A stretch of 64,000 bases of DNA, taken from Streptomyces fagopyri. GTDB taxonomy: Bacteria > Actinomycetota > Actinomycetes > Streptomycetales > Streptomycetaceae. The notes beneath the pieces are model-generated. The model saw only the letters and a list, made by a program, of their open reading frames with translations. It was not told where the DNA came from and did no database searches. The stretch is taken from the NCBI RefSeq assembly GCF_009498275.1, contig NZ_CP045643.1:248001-312000 (forward strand), in the 5' to 3' direction. The position numbers were made by a program, and so were the translations under genes. This document shows, piece after piece, positions 18,196 to 26,235 of this stretch (positions within the stretch are counted from its first letter, which is position 1; the number at the start of each line of letters is the position of its first letter).

Positions 18196-19806
18196 ATGTC
18201 GTTCCGGCTGCGCGCGATCCGCGCGTTCCTGCTGCTGGTTGGCTTCCATCTGATGGGAGTCGTTCTCCTGTCGGCCATCGCGGCGGTCGACTGGCTGCTC
18301 GTGACACGACTGTTCAGCGCGAGAGCGGCCTCGTTCGAAGGCATGATCCTGACCGTCAGCGTCCTGCTGGCGGTCGCGATCGTGCGGGGTCTCTTCGCCT
18401 TCGTGCGGGCCGGGCGTCTCAGCCCTGTGCCTCACGGAGTGCCCGTCACACCACAGGACCAGCCCGAGCTCTGGGGGCAGATACAAGCAGCCGCGAAAGT
18501 TGCCGGGCAACGGCCACCGGACGAGCTCTACCTGGTCGCCGAGGTCAACGCAGGGGTCGCCGAACACAGCCGTCTCCTGGGACTCCTGCCCGGACGGCGG
18601 CGCATGCTCCTGGGGCTGCCACTGCTCGACGGCCTGACAGTCCCGCGGCTGCGTGCCGTCCTCGCCCACGAGTTCGGGCACTACGCCAACCTCGACACCC
18701 GGTTCGGCGCTGTCACGATGCGTGGACGACAGGCCCTCCTGCACACGGTCGAGGTCTTCGGGAAGGGCAGCACCCCGCTGCACCACACCATCGGCGCACT
18801 GTACGTCGGCTACGCCCGGATCTACCTCCGCACCTCGCAGTCCGTGGCCCGCCACCAAGAGCTCGCCGCGGATCGGACGGCCGCCCGGCACGCGGGCCGT
18901 GACGCAACAGCCGCCGCACTGCGCGCTCTCCCGGTCCTCACCGCCGCGCACGCCTACTACCTCGAGACGTATCCCGCAATGGGCAGTCCGCTGGAGGCAC
19001 TGCCGCCTCATGGTGAGGTGCACCAAGGCTTCCGTCGGCTACTGGCCGCCCGGACCGGCGAGCAGCTCGCTCTTGTCTCCTCCGGGCAGCGTCCACCGCG
19101 GCCACACCCCTATGACTCGCACCCACCGACAGCCGAACGCATCGCCCTGATAGAGGAACTGCCCACCGATGGACGCCCGGACGGGACGGTGGACGAGCCG
19201 GCAGCGCTGACCCTGCTGCGTGACGCGGACCTCGTGTTCGCCGCGTTGGAGGCACGCACCCTGTCGATGGAGGCAGCGCGATGGCGGCGCATGAGTTGGG
19301 AGGACCTCGTCATGGCCCGCGCGACCGCCGACGCCGAAAACTGGTCCCGGCCGTTGCGGGTCGCCGTCGCAAGGACGCTCCGCTCGACGACGCAAGAGGC
19401 AGACAACCCCACGCCCGCACACCCGACCGTCGCCACCGAGACCCAGGCCGCCAAGGAGCTGCCCTCCCTGGAAGAGGTCCTCGACGCGTTCGACCGCGGT
19501 CTGCTGTGGACGGCGATCGCCGACCGCATACCCAAGCCGGATCAGGCAGCACGGCTGACCGGGCCCTCAGCCCGCAACTTCATTCGGCCCAAAGTCTTCG
19601 ACGCACTCGCGGGCATGGTCCACCTGCGCCTCGCCGAAACCGGAGACGCCACACCAGACATCGCCTGGTCGGGCCGGCCCGGACTCGCTCTGCCCGAAGC
19701 ATGGGAGAAGGCCATGGACGACGCCATCGACGCCGCCATCGCCGACCAGCCCGACACCACACCACTGCGTGCCCTGCTCGCCGGCCCCAACCACGCTTCC
19801 GCATAG
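18196..19806 (+). CDS. M48-family membrane metallopeptidase
   Basis: The 536-aa protein has two N-terminal membrane helices (residues ~8-32 and ~46-70), then a cytoplasmic or membrane-surface M48 catalytic domain. Zinc-binding motif HEFGH (His158, Glu159, His162) lies in LRAVLAHEFGHYANLDTRFG, and the third-ligand Glu is in ARHQELAADRTAARHAG. Related enzymes (HtpX, Ste24) degrade misfolded membrane proteins, and many Streptomyces paralogues are uncharacterised. ATG 18196 follows GGGGAAGA. A long C-terminal region (~330-536) is Ala/Arg-rich and specific to actinobacterial members. The gene is flanked by relics on both sides. Confidence 0.85.
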   Translation: MSFRLRAIRAFLLLVGFHLMGVVLLSAIAAVDWLLVTRLFSARAASFEGMILTVSVLLAVAIVRGLFAFVRAGRLSPVPHGVPVTPQDQPELWGQIQAAAKVAGQRPPDELYLVAEVNAGVAEHSRLLGLLPGRRRMLLGLPLLDGLTVPRLRAVLAHEFGHYANLDTRFGAVTMRGRQALLHTVEVFGKGSTPLHHTIGALYVGYARIYLRTSQSVARHQELAADRTAARHAGRDATAAALRALPVLTAAHAYYLETYPAMGSPLEALPPHGEVHQGFRRLLAARTGEQLALVSSGQRPPRPHPYDSHPPTAERIALIEELPTDGRPDGTVDEPAALTLLRDADLVFAALEARTLSMEAARWRRMSWEDLVMARATADAENWSRPLRVAVARTLRSTTQEADNPTPAHPTVATETQAAKELPSLEEVLDAFDRGLLWTAIADRIPKPDQAARLTGPSARNFIRPKVFDALAGMVHLRLAETGDATPDIAWSGRPGLALPEAWEKAMDDAIDAAIADQPDTTPLRALLAGPNHASA

Positions 19807-19812
19807 ACGGTT

Positions 19813-19977
19813 GCCCACACGGTCAGTTTGAGGATTCGTTCGTAGCGGCGGAGCTCGGCCGCCGGTCCGAGCAAGGCCAGGTCCTTACGGGGAGGACCTT
19901 GGTAGCGATGGTTGAGCACGCGGTAGCCGGTCGACCAGGAAATGGTGCGCTCGACGACCCGCCCGCGCGGCGCACCT
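19813..19977 (-). pseudogene. IS5-family transposase, C-terminal relic
   Basis: The minus-strand frame reads GRVVERTISWSTGYRVLNHR then YQGPPRKDLALLGPAAELRR and YERILKLT. This matches the usual IS5 ending VVERTISWLTGYRRLNHRYER...LAFLGLAAALCCYKRLVKLTT with many substitutions. It holds only the last catalytic Glu and tail, so it is dead. It differs from the IS5 relics at 3.2 and 24.2 kb. Confidence 0.7.
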
Positions 19978-20124
19978 GATGGTGAAAGCCGGCAGCGGCA
20001 TCGCGCGGGCTACGGAGAGCCCGACCGGCACGCGCAACACCAAGCGGCTGCGTCCCGATCCCGCAAGCGCCCCGGGCCGGCTTCTCCCGGCCCTCAAGGC
20101 CGAGAGGCCGACCGGGCCTGCCAG

Positions 20125-20152
20125 GGGTAAGGGCCTGATTGACCCCTTACCC
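20125..20152 (+). promoter_or_regulatory. Inverted repeat overlapping the leader of the MFS gene
   Basis: The perfect 9-bp arms GGGTAAGGG (20125-20133) and CCCTTACCC (20144-20152) lie 8 nt before the GTG start. In RNA the hairpin would mask the ribosome site; in DNA it could be a repressor operator. No cognate regulator gene is adjacent. Confidence 0.5.
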
Positions 20153-20159
20153 TTTCCTG

Positions 20160-21569
20160 GTGACCACCGTAGACACCGAGCCGGTTTCCGGCCATGCAGG
20201 CATGCCCCTCGCCGCGCAGGACACCGGAACCGACACCGTTCTGGGCAGCCGCTACCGCGCGCTGACCCTCGCGATGGTCTCCGTCGTCCTGCTCATCGCC
20301 TTCGAAGCCACCGCCGTCGGCACGGCCATGCCCGTCGCCGCGCGTGAGCTGGACGGGCTGCCGCTGTACGCCTTCGCCTTCTCCGGGTACTTCACCACCT
20401 CGCTCTTCGCGATGGTCGTCAGCGGCCAGTGGTCCGACCGCGCAGGCCCGCTGGCGCCGCTGGTCACCGGCATCGGCGCCTTCGCGGCCGGGCTGGTCGT
20501 CTCCGGCACCGCCCAGTCCATGTGGCCGTTCGTGCTGGGCCGTGCCGTGCAGGGCATCGGCGGCGGGCTCGTCATCGTCGCCCTGTACGTCGTCGTCGGC
20601 CTCGCCTACCCCGAACGCCTGCGGCCCGCCGTGATGGCCGCCTTCGCCGCGTCCTGGGTGCTGCCCTCCATCGTCGGCCCGCTCGTGGCCGGCACGGTCA
20701 CCGAGCAGTTCGGCTGGCGCTGGGTCTTCCTCGCCACCCCCGTGCTCGTCGTGCTCCCCCTTCTGATCGGCGTGCCCGCGCTGCGCCGCACGTCCCTGCA
20801 GCGGCCTCCGGAGGACCGTGTGGCCCCCGACCGCCGCCGGCTGGGCCTGGCGCTCGCCGTCTCCGCCGGCGCCGGGCTGCTCCAGTACGCCGGACAGGAC
20901 CTGCGTCCGCTGTCGCTGGTCTTCGCGGCGGCGGGCGCCGCGCTCGTCGTCCCGGCCGCGCTGCGACTGCTGCCCCCCGGCACCTTCCGCGCGGCCCGCG
21001 GGCTGCCGTCCGTGGTGCTGCTGCGCGGTGTGGCCTCCGGCACGTTCCTGGGCGCCGAGAGCTTCGTCCCGCTGATGCTCGTCACTCAGCGGCACATGTC
21101 CCCGACCCTCGCCGGGTTCTCCCTGGCCAGCGGCGGCGTCACCTGGGGCATCGGTTCCTGGATCCAGGGCCGGCCCCGCTTCGAGCCCCACCGCGAGCGC
21201 CTGGTCGTCCTCGGCATATTCCTCATGGCTGCCGCGATCGCCGGCGCCGCCCTGCCGCTCCTGGACGCCGCCCCCGCCTGGAGCGCGGCCGCCGCGTGGG
21301 CCGTGGGCGGGCTCGGCGCGGGCCTGGTCATCTCCTCCCTGGGCGTCATCCTCTTCAAGCTTTCGCCGCCCTCCGAGGCCGGCGCCAACTCCGCCGCCCT
21401 CCAGGTCTCCGACGCTCTGTCCAGCGTTGTCCTCGTCGCTGCCGCGGGTACCGTCTTCGCCGCCCTCGGCGGGGCCAAGGGTGCCTTTGCGGCCGTCCTC
21501 CTCCCGCTGGCCGCGCTTGCCCTCGCGGGCGTCGGCGTCGCGGTACGGCTCCGCCCGAAAATCGGGTGA
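20160..21569 (+). CDS. MFS transporter (drug:H+ antiporter type)
   Basis: The ~469-aa integral membrane protein has alternating hydrophobic segments from about residue 33. Family marks are VSGQWSDRAGPLAP (motif A after TM2), GRAVQGIGGGLVIVALYVVV (TM4), and GWRWVFLATPVLVVLPLLIG (TM6). Length and motifs suit an exporter of the DHA group, probably for a toxic small molecule. GTG 20160 was chosen because it directly follows the hairpin, while TTG 20139 would lie inside it. The gene ends before a very strong hairpin at 21695. There is no adjacent TetR/MarR gene, so control through the leader hairpin is possible. Confidence 0.85.
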   Translation: MTTVDTEPVSGHAGMPLAAQDTGTDTVLGSRYRALTLAMVSVVLLIAFEATAVGTAMPVAARELDGLPLYAFAFSGYFTTSLFAMVVSGQWSDRAGPLAPLVTGIGAFAAGLVVSGTAQSMWPFVLGRAVQGIGGGLVIVALYVVVGLAYPERLRPAVMAAFAASWVLPSIVGPLVAGTVTEQFGWRWVFLATPVLVVLPLLIGVPALRRTSLQRPPEDRVAPDRRRLGLALAVSAGAGLLQYAGQDLRPLSLVFAAAGAALVVPAALRLLPPGTFRAARGLPSVVLLRGVASGTFLGAESFVPLMLVTQRHMSPTLAGFSLASGGVTWGIGSWIQGRPRFEPHRERLVVLGIFLMAAAIAGAALPLLDAAPAWSAAAAWAVGGLGAGLVISSLGVILFKLSPPSEAGANSAALQVSDALSSVVLVAAAGTVFAALGGAKGAFAAVLLPLAALALAGVGVAVRLRPKIG

Positions 21570-22301
21570 GGCCGCTCGCCGGGGGTTACCGGCGACCCGC
21601 CGCCCGCCCGCCGCGGAGACGAAGGACGGGACCGCCGCCTCCGCTGCCCCGACCTGCGGCCCGGGCGCGCCGCTGCTTGGAGACCCGCGGGGGAGGCGCC
21701 GACGCTGCTCGGATCGGATCGGATCCGAGCAGCGTCGGGCGCCGGGCTGCCTGCTGGAGTAAGCCGTCCACCGGGCCCGTACCGTCGGCGGGATGCCCGA
21801 GGACGTGCTGGACGCGGTCGCGGGCGTCCCTCGCCGCGCACGCCGGCCAGGAGGCGGTGGCCAGCGCACTCGGGCCCGGCCTGTCTCTGGTCGCGCGTCG
21901 GCTCCCGTACTGGCTGCCCGTGACGGGGCTGCCAGGGACACGGGAGGAAGTCCTGTGGGCTGGTGAATCCGCACCAGGCTGCTGCTCTCCCCGCGAGCCC
22001 GTCACGGGCAGCGAGCAATTCTCCGGGCTGCCGGCCAGCGACAGGCACGCCGTGCATCGTCGTTCGGTACGGAGGTCGGTGCCGGGCGTCGCAAGCTGGT
22101 GGTCCGTCCCGTGTGCCAGCATCCGTAGCGGTGTCCTGTCCACCCCGGGACGCTTCCAGCCGCGCGTGGCCGTCGACCCACTCCGCTCCGGACGGCTGCG
22201 CACGGCCCCGGACTCACCCTGCCCTGACTCACCCTGGCCTGGCGCACCCGCGGCGGAGGACGACCGTGGTTGGGGTCAGGCCGTGAGGGTGCTGCCTCGG
22301 C
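21570..22301. other. Intergenic stretch with a strong hairpin, no gene recognised
   Basis: Apart from the hairpin at 21695-21743, the 730 nt hold overlapping frames with no ribosome sites or recognisable motifs. Confidence 0.45.
21695..21743 (+). terminator. Very long hairpin downstream of the MFS gene
   Basis: GGCGCC plus GACGCTGCTCGGATC (21695-21715) pairs with GATCCGAGCAGCGTC plus GGCGCC (21722-21743), with one bulged base and a 6-nt loop: 21 base pairs. It lies 125 nt after the stop codon. It is likely a rho-independent-like terminator, though its length also suits a processed or structured RNA element. Confidence 0.65.
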
Positions 22302-22676
22302 TCAGTGGGCGATCCACGTCTTGATCTCGGAGGCGATGCTTCGCACGTCCAGACCGTCGCGACTGACACGGGTCGCAAGACCGGCGGCCTGCTTGGGCTG
22401 GACGTCCAGGATCTCGCCGCTGACCGAGAGGTAGGAGGCGGCGACGACCGCGCTGAACAATTCGTTGGAGTGGTCGAGGGCCGGGCAGCGGAGGAGCTGG
22501 TGCATGAGCGCCGCTGCCCGGTGGTGGGACTCGGCGTAGACGAGCGTGTCCATGACCGTGTCGGCGTGCCGTGCGGCCGCGGCCGCGAGTGTGCCGAAAT
22601 CGGAGACGTCCGGGTCTCCGGGGATGTGGCGGTGCGCGAGGTCGAGGAGCCAGGCGCGGTCGATGCGGACGATCAC
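22302..22676 (-). CDS. Fic/Doc-like toxin component (degenerate Fic motif)
   Basis: The 124-aa protein begins from GTG 22676 with IVRIDRAWLLDLAHRHIPGD, followed by FGTLAAAAARHAD, ESHHRAAALMHQLLRCPALD and SNELFSAVVAASYLSVSGE, ending DVRSIASEIKTWI. This matches the actinobacterial proteins annotated as fic-family toxin component of toxin-antitoxin systems, related to Doc kinase. The canonical HxFx(D/E)GNKR loop is not present; the equivalent region reads HSNELF, so activity is uncertain. Its start overlaps by 4 nt the stop of an upstream frame (22673-22733) that looks like the tail of its antitoxin, which is cut by an IS256 relic. Confidence 0.7.
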   Translation of the reverse strand: MIVRIDRAWLLDLAHRHIPGDPDVSDFGTLAAAAARHADTVMDTLVYAESHHRAAALMHQLLRCPALDHSNELFSAVVAASYLSVSGEILDVQPKQAAGLATRVSRDGLDVRSIASEIKTWIAH

Positions 22677-22733
22677 GCGGCGGTCGCCGGCCCACGGTTG
22701 GCGGCCGCGCTCCCGAATTCCTCGGTGAAGGGA
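22673..22733 (-). pseudogene. Truncated upstream partner (antitoxin tail) of Fic/Doc-like toxin
   Basis: The frame RNPFTEEFGSAAANRGPATAA ends in TGA that overlaps the toxin GTG (GTGA), the translational coupling expected of a TA pair. Upstream, at about 22735, the sequence becomes IS256 coding DNA on the opposite strand, so the start and DNA-binding part are missing. The identity as antitoxin is inferred from position only. Confidence 0.4.
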
Positions 22734-22736
22734 TTG

Positions 22737-22963
22737 CGGTGCCTCGTGACCGGGACGGCTCGTTCGAGCCGAAGATCGTCAAGAGGCACAAGCGCCTGAC
22801 AGGCGTCGACCAGATGGCGATCTCGCTGGCCGCGAAGGGCCTGACCACCGGCGAGGTCCGGGCACACCTGGCCGAGGTCCATGGCGCCGAGATCACCCGG
22901 CAGACCATCTCCACCACCACCGACCAGGTCCTCAAGAGCCGGGTCGGGGCGGTGCCGTGGTGA
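22737..22963 (+). pseudogene. IS256 (mutator)-family transposase fragment
   Basis: The frame reads VPRDRDGSFEPKIVKRHKRL then TGVDQMAISLAAKGLTTGEV and HLAEVHGAEITRQTISTTTD, the conserved region just before the first catalytic Asp of IS256-type transposases. It is bounded on both sides by unrelated sequence and keeps about 75 codons of an expected ~400. It interrupts the gene upstream of the Fic/Doc-like toxin. Confidence 0.85.
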
Positions 22964-23091
22964 TCAAACCGTTGCCGCACCGCGTACAACCGCGTAGGGC
23001 TCTCCGCTGTCCGACAGTTGGCCGCTGAGGATGATCCTCTGGCCGGTGCGCATACGTCCCGTCGGGGGTGCGCGGAGAGGACGGCTTGTAG

Positions 23092-23886
23092 ATGGAGAAG
23101 ACGACGATGGGCTGGGCGATGAGGAGCACGGCGGTGGCCGCGGGAGCGGTGGCCGTGTTCACCGGGGTGACGGCAGTGCCGGCCGGGGCGGCGGAGGGAG
23201 GGGTCTCCTTCAGTCGAGTCACGGTGAACAGCGGGAAGCCGATTGTCATCGGAACCACCAAGGAGGTCGTCGTGCCCGCGTCCTTCCGGATGACGACCAA
23301 GCTCAAGTACGACTACGGGCCGACCGTGTTCCCCTACCGGGGTAAGCCGGACTCGGGGGACACGCTGCACAGTTCCGTCATCACTTCCGACTGCCAGGTG
23401 GTGGACAAGGCCAAGGGTGTCTGCGACTTCGAGGAGTGGCTGTACATCGACCCGCGGTACTCCGACTTCGGGAACGCGTACGCCGGTACCTGGAAGACGG
23501 CCGCGCGGGTCTTTCTTGCCGGTGACGCCTACGACACCGACGACAAGAACCTTCCGTTGCAGGTCAAGCGGGCGACCACTGTCACCGTCAACGCCTCGCC
23601 GGAGCCGGTGGCGGCAGGCAAAACGATCACCGTCACCGGGCGGGTGGAACGGGCGAACTGGGACACCCACACGTACCAGGGGTACGGCGGCCGCACGGTG
23701 AGCCTGCAGTTCAAGGCGTCGGGCGCCTCCTCGTACACGACCGTCAAGAAGACGACGTCGAGCAGCACCGGGTCACTCAAGACCACGGTGAAGGCCACCA
23801 AGCCGGGAACCTGGCGCTGGACGTACTACGGGAACTCCACCTCCGGAGCGAAGTCTTCGACCGGAGACTACGTCGCCGTGAAGTAG
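23092..23886 (+). CDS. Secreted protein with C-terminal beta-sandwich, function unknown
   Basis: The 264-aa product has a Sec signal peptide (AVAAGAVAVFTGVTAVPAGA, cleavage near residue 33). The first half contains two Cys (SDCQVVDKAKGVCDFEEW) likely disulfide-bonded. The second half is Ig-like: RATTVTVNASPEPVAAGKTI, VTGRVERANWDT, GGRTVSLQFKA and repeated Ser/Thr-Lys stretches. It resembles extracellular actinobacterial proteins of unknown role. A decayed paralogue of this half lies on the other strand at 25.8-26.2 kb. The gene is monocistronic and followed by a strong terminator. ATG 23092 is used; ATG 23107 is an alternative. Confidence 0.75.
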   Translation: MEKTTMGWAMRSTAVAAGAVAVFTGVTAVPAGAAEGGVSFSRVTVNSGKPIVIGTTKEVVVPASFRMTTKLKYDYGPTVFPYRGKPDSGDTLHSSVITSDCQVVDKAKGVCDFEEWLYIDPRYSDFGNAYAGTWKTAARVFLAGDAYDTDDKNLPLQVKRATTVTVNASPEPVAAGKTITVTGRVERANWDTHTYQGYGGRTVSLQFKASGASSYTTVKKTTSSSTGSLKTTVKATKPGTWRWTYYGNSTSGAKSSTGDYVAVK

Positions 23887-23938
23887 ACGACGCGCCCGGA
23901 CCGCTTTCCCTCGCATGATGACGACGCATGCCGCGCAG

Positions 23939-23977
23939 CAGTGCGTTGCTTGGCCGGCATGGCCGAGCAACGCACTG
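23939..23977 (+). terminator. 17-bp stem terminator after secreted-protein gene
   Basis: CAGTGCGTTGCTTGGCC pairs with GGCCGAGCAACGCACTG (one G-T mismatch) around a 5-nt loop, 53 nt after the stop codon. A short T-poor tail follows, typical of Streptomyces. Confidence 0.8.
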
Positions 23978-24159
23978 GGTCACGGCGGCCGGCCATCCGT
24001 GCCTCTGACCCCTGCCGGAGAGGTTCGGTCTCGAAGAACAAGGACCACGGACGTGTCCAGTCACTTCCCTGTCCTTCCTTGCCGCCCGCCCGCATGAACA
24101 CCGTCGTCGGGTGGGAAGCCACAGGCGCCGGCCCTCTGCCGGCCGTCGAGCTTGGCTGG

Positions 24160-24420
24160 CGCCGCCGCATCCGCGTATTGGGGCCACGTACGCCCAACTC
24201 GCAGCAGGTTTCGAGGTCGGAACGAGCACGGCCCATCGCTACATCAGCGAAGGCGTACGTTGCTCGACGGGACACTCCTGCCGATCGAGCGGATCGCCGC
24301 CGACCGGCCCCATTACCGTGGCAAGCAAAAGAAGCACGGCATGGACGTGCGGGTCATCGCCGATTCGTTCGGCCGGCTGCGGTGGGCCTCGCCCGCACAC
24401 GCCGGGTTCGGGTGGGTACG
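24160..24420 (+). pseudogene. IS5-family (DDE_Tnp_4-like) transposase, internal relic
   Basis: Frames in succession give ATYAQLAAGFEVGTSTAHRY (helix-turn-helix), LLDGTLLPIERIAADRPHY (first catalytic Asp) and RGKQKKHGMDVRVIADSFGR. This order is that of IS112/IS1647-like IS5 transposases, but about 30 residues between the first two motifs are deleted and the frame changes. The C-terminal half is missing. Confidence 0.7.
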
Positions 24421-24884
24421 TCTTCCTCGCCGGCTGCTGCATCGAAGGCGGAGGGCGGGCTGCTTCGGTCTCGATGGGGCCGCGTGAGGTGGCATACGAA
24501 GGAGAGGTGGGCACCTTGCGCGGGTATCGGCTCCGCCACCTCAGCGGATCTCTCCGACCGGGAACCCCACGTCAACGTCTGGGCGGGCCCATCTTCCGTC
24601 GTACGGCGGCTACATGAGGAACGTCTACCTCTGCGTGCCGCGGAATCAGTCCCCCGGAGTATCGGTCCGTTGACCCGCCCACCGCGACGACGCCCGACTC
24701 GTTCGGCTCGCTGCACCTTCAGCCGAGCCCACGAAGGCTGTGCGGCCCGACGGAAGATCCGGCAACCTCATGACCTGACCGCCCGCCGCCCGGGAGCGCT
24801 GACGGGCCCAGTCCCGGGCCGGTTCGCGCTCTGCGTTCGAGTGCAGCCGTGCTCGACGGCAGCCCGATCTCCCCACAGTGTCGC
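24421..24884. other. Intergenic, decayed; no gene recognised
   Basis: Multiple overlapping frames, none with a ribosome site or motif. It may contain the worn end of the IS5 element to the left. Confidence 0.4.
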
Positions 24885-25256
24885 TCACGCCGCGACGTCG
24901 CCCGCACCCTTGGATTCCCTGATGTGCACGACGGTCGCTCCGACGAGGCAGGCAGCGGCCCCCACGGACAGGAACGCCCGGGTGGAGCGCCAAGACAGCA
25001 CGGACCACTTCGACTGAGCTGAGAGCACCGATCCCGTACTCAGCCACGATCCGGCCGAGAGCAGAGACAGTGATGATCCGATCGAACCGACGGACAGGGA
25101 ACTTCCGATCGACCCGACTGAAAGAGCGGAACCGACGGAGCCGATGGACAGCACGGATCCCACTGAACCGATGGACAGGATGGAGTCCTTCGACCACAGA
25201 GACAGCACGGATCCCAGCGAGTCCGGCTGGGATCCGGCGGAGGTTCTTTTTCTCAT
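24885..25256 (-). CDS. Serine-every-third-residue repeat membrane protein
   Basis: The 123-aa protein from ATG 25254-25256 starts MRKRTSAGSQPDSLG. A central region (~20-80) has Ser at nearly every third position, in a nine-residue unit like SIGSVGSAL / SVGSIGSSL / SVGSIGSSL. It ends with a membrane helix (FLSVGAAACLVGATVVHI) and a short polar tail. The tandem repeat is visible in DNA as GATGGACAG/GACGGACAG units. I know of similar Streptomyces hypothetical proteins but no assigned function. Three-residue periodicity suggests a beta-helix or other solenoid held at the membrane. Ribosome site AGGATGG. It has no obvious operon partner. Confidence 0.7.
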   Translation of the reverse strand: MRKRTSAGSQPDSLGSVLSLWSKDSILSIGSVGSVLSIGSVGSALSVGSIGSSLSVGSIGSSLSLLSAGSWLSTGSVLSAQSKWSVLSWRSTRAFLSVGAAACLVGATVVHIRESKGAGDVAA

Positions 25257-25789
25257 GTTCCCATCCTGCCCGTCCGCCGCCGCGTGCACGCCGTCATCGA
25301 CCGGCACACGCGCTGCCGGCCGACAGCCTCGGCAGCAGCGACCCTCGGCGGCCCACACTCACCGCGCCACATCCGGCGAGCGCCTTCGAACACGGCCTCA
25401 GGCGAACGGCCGGGAGTCGGCATTCGCCCTCCGGACCTCGTCCAGCCCCGGACCCCATGACGCCGAACGTCAGGAAACGGGAACCCAAGCCGCCAACTGC
25501 TCGGCTATGACCGGTAGATCGACGTTGTCCTGCGCGACTCTCTCGACGAACGGGCCCGCGACGGAGCCAGGCGACGGGACGGCACTGGCGCTGACGCCAC
25601 TGATCTTGTTGACCTGGTTCTTCACTGGTCAAGGCCAGCGGGCTCGCGCGCCCGCGCTCCTCGGCGGCGGAGTCGTCGAGCACCTGGTCCTCGTCCGGTC
25701 TCCCGCCTCCACGAGGGTTCTGGGTATGCCGTCGACCAACTGCATCCGGGATGCGCACAGTTGCTCGCGCTCGTCGGTTTCGTAGGACC
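25257..25789. other. Intergenic between repeat protein and secreted-protein relic
   Basis: No recognisable gene. A minus-strand 51-codon frame (25470-25625) starts GTG and reads KNQVNKISGVSASAVPSPGS, but has no ribosome site and no family match. I do not call it. Confidence 0.35.
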
Positions 25790-26180
25790 CACGGCCCGTA
25801 ACCCGACGGGGACGTCCCGCCACGGAACACCGGCCGCTGGTGCCCTTCTTGCGGAAGCGCAATTTCACCGGCTGGCCGACGTAGCGCGGGTCAGGTGGCT
25901 TCCGACGGTGAGGGTCTTGCCCTTCTTGACCGGCTCCTGCGAGGCGTTGACCGTCAGCTTGGCGTAACGCTTGACCTGCACCGTGGCGGCAACGTCCTTG
26001 CTGACGTAGTCCCAGTCGTTGCCGCTCGCACTGGCTTGCACCTTCCAGGTTCCGGCCGTGGTGTTGTCCTGGTGGTCGACCTCGGGTTCATGGTCACGGT
26101 GAAGGTGCGGGTGGTCGTGGTGGCGTCGTGGGCCACGCCGTCGCCGCACACGTCGTCGGGTACCACGCTGCGGCCAGGCC
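25790..26180 (-). pseudogene. Decayed paralogue of the 23-kb secreted protein
   Basis: Minus-strand frames spell TTTTRTFTVTMNP, then in the next frame TAGTWKVQASASGNDWDYVS and VQVKRYAKLTVNASQEPVKK, then GKTLTV, and in a further frame YVGQPVKLRFRKKGTSG. The intact gene at 23092-23886 has the same order (AGTWKTAARV, LQVKRATTVTVNASPEPVAA, GKTITV, TVSLQFKASG). At least two frameshifts and no signal peptide show that it is dead. Confidence 0.7.
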
Positions 26181-26182
26181 AC

Positions 26183-26227
26183 AGTGGCCGGAGTCCGCTG
26201 CCGTCAGAGGCGTGGGCTCCGGCCACT
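26183..26227 (-). terminator. Hairpin after second S8 peptidase gene
   Basis: The 11-bp perfect arms AGTGGCCGGAG and CTCCGGCCACT have a 23-nt loop and begin 8 nt past the peptidase stop codon. Confidence 0.65.
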
Positions 26228-26235
26228 CGTGAGGA

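Noticed and set aside
25470..25625. 51-codon frame beginning GTG
   Set aside because: No ribosome site and no homologue recognised; left unannotated.
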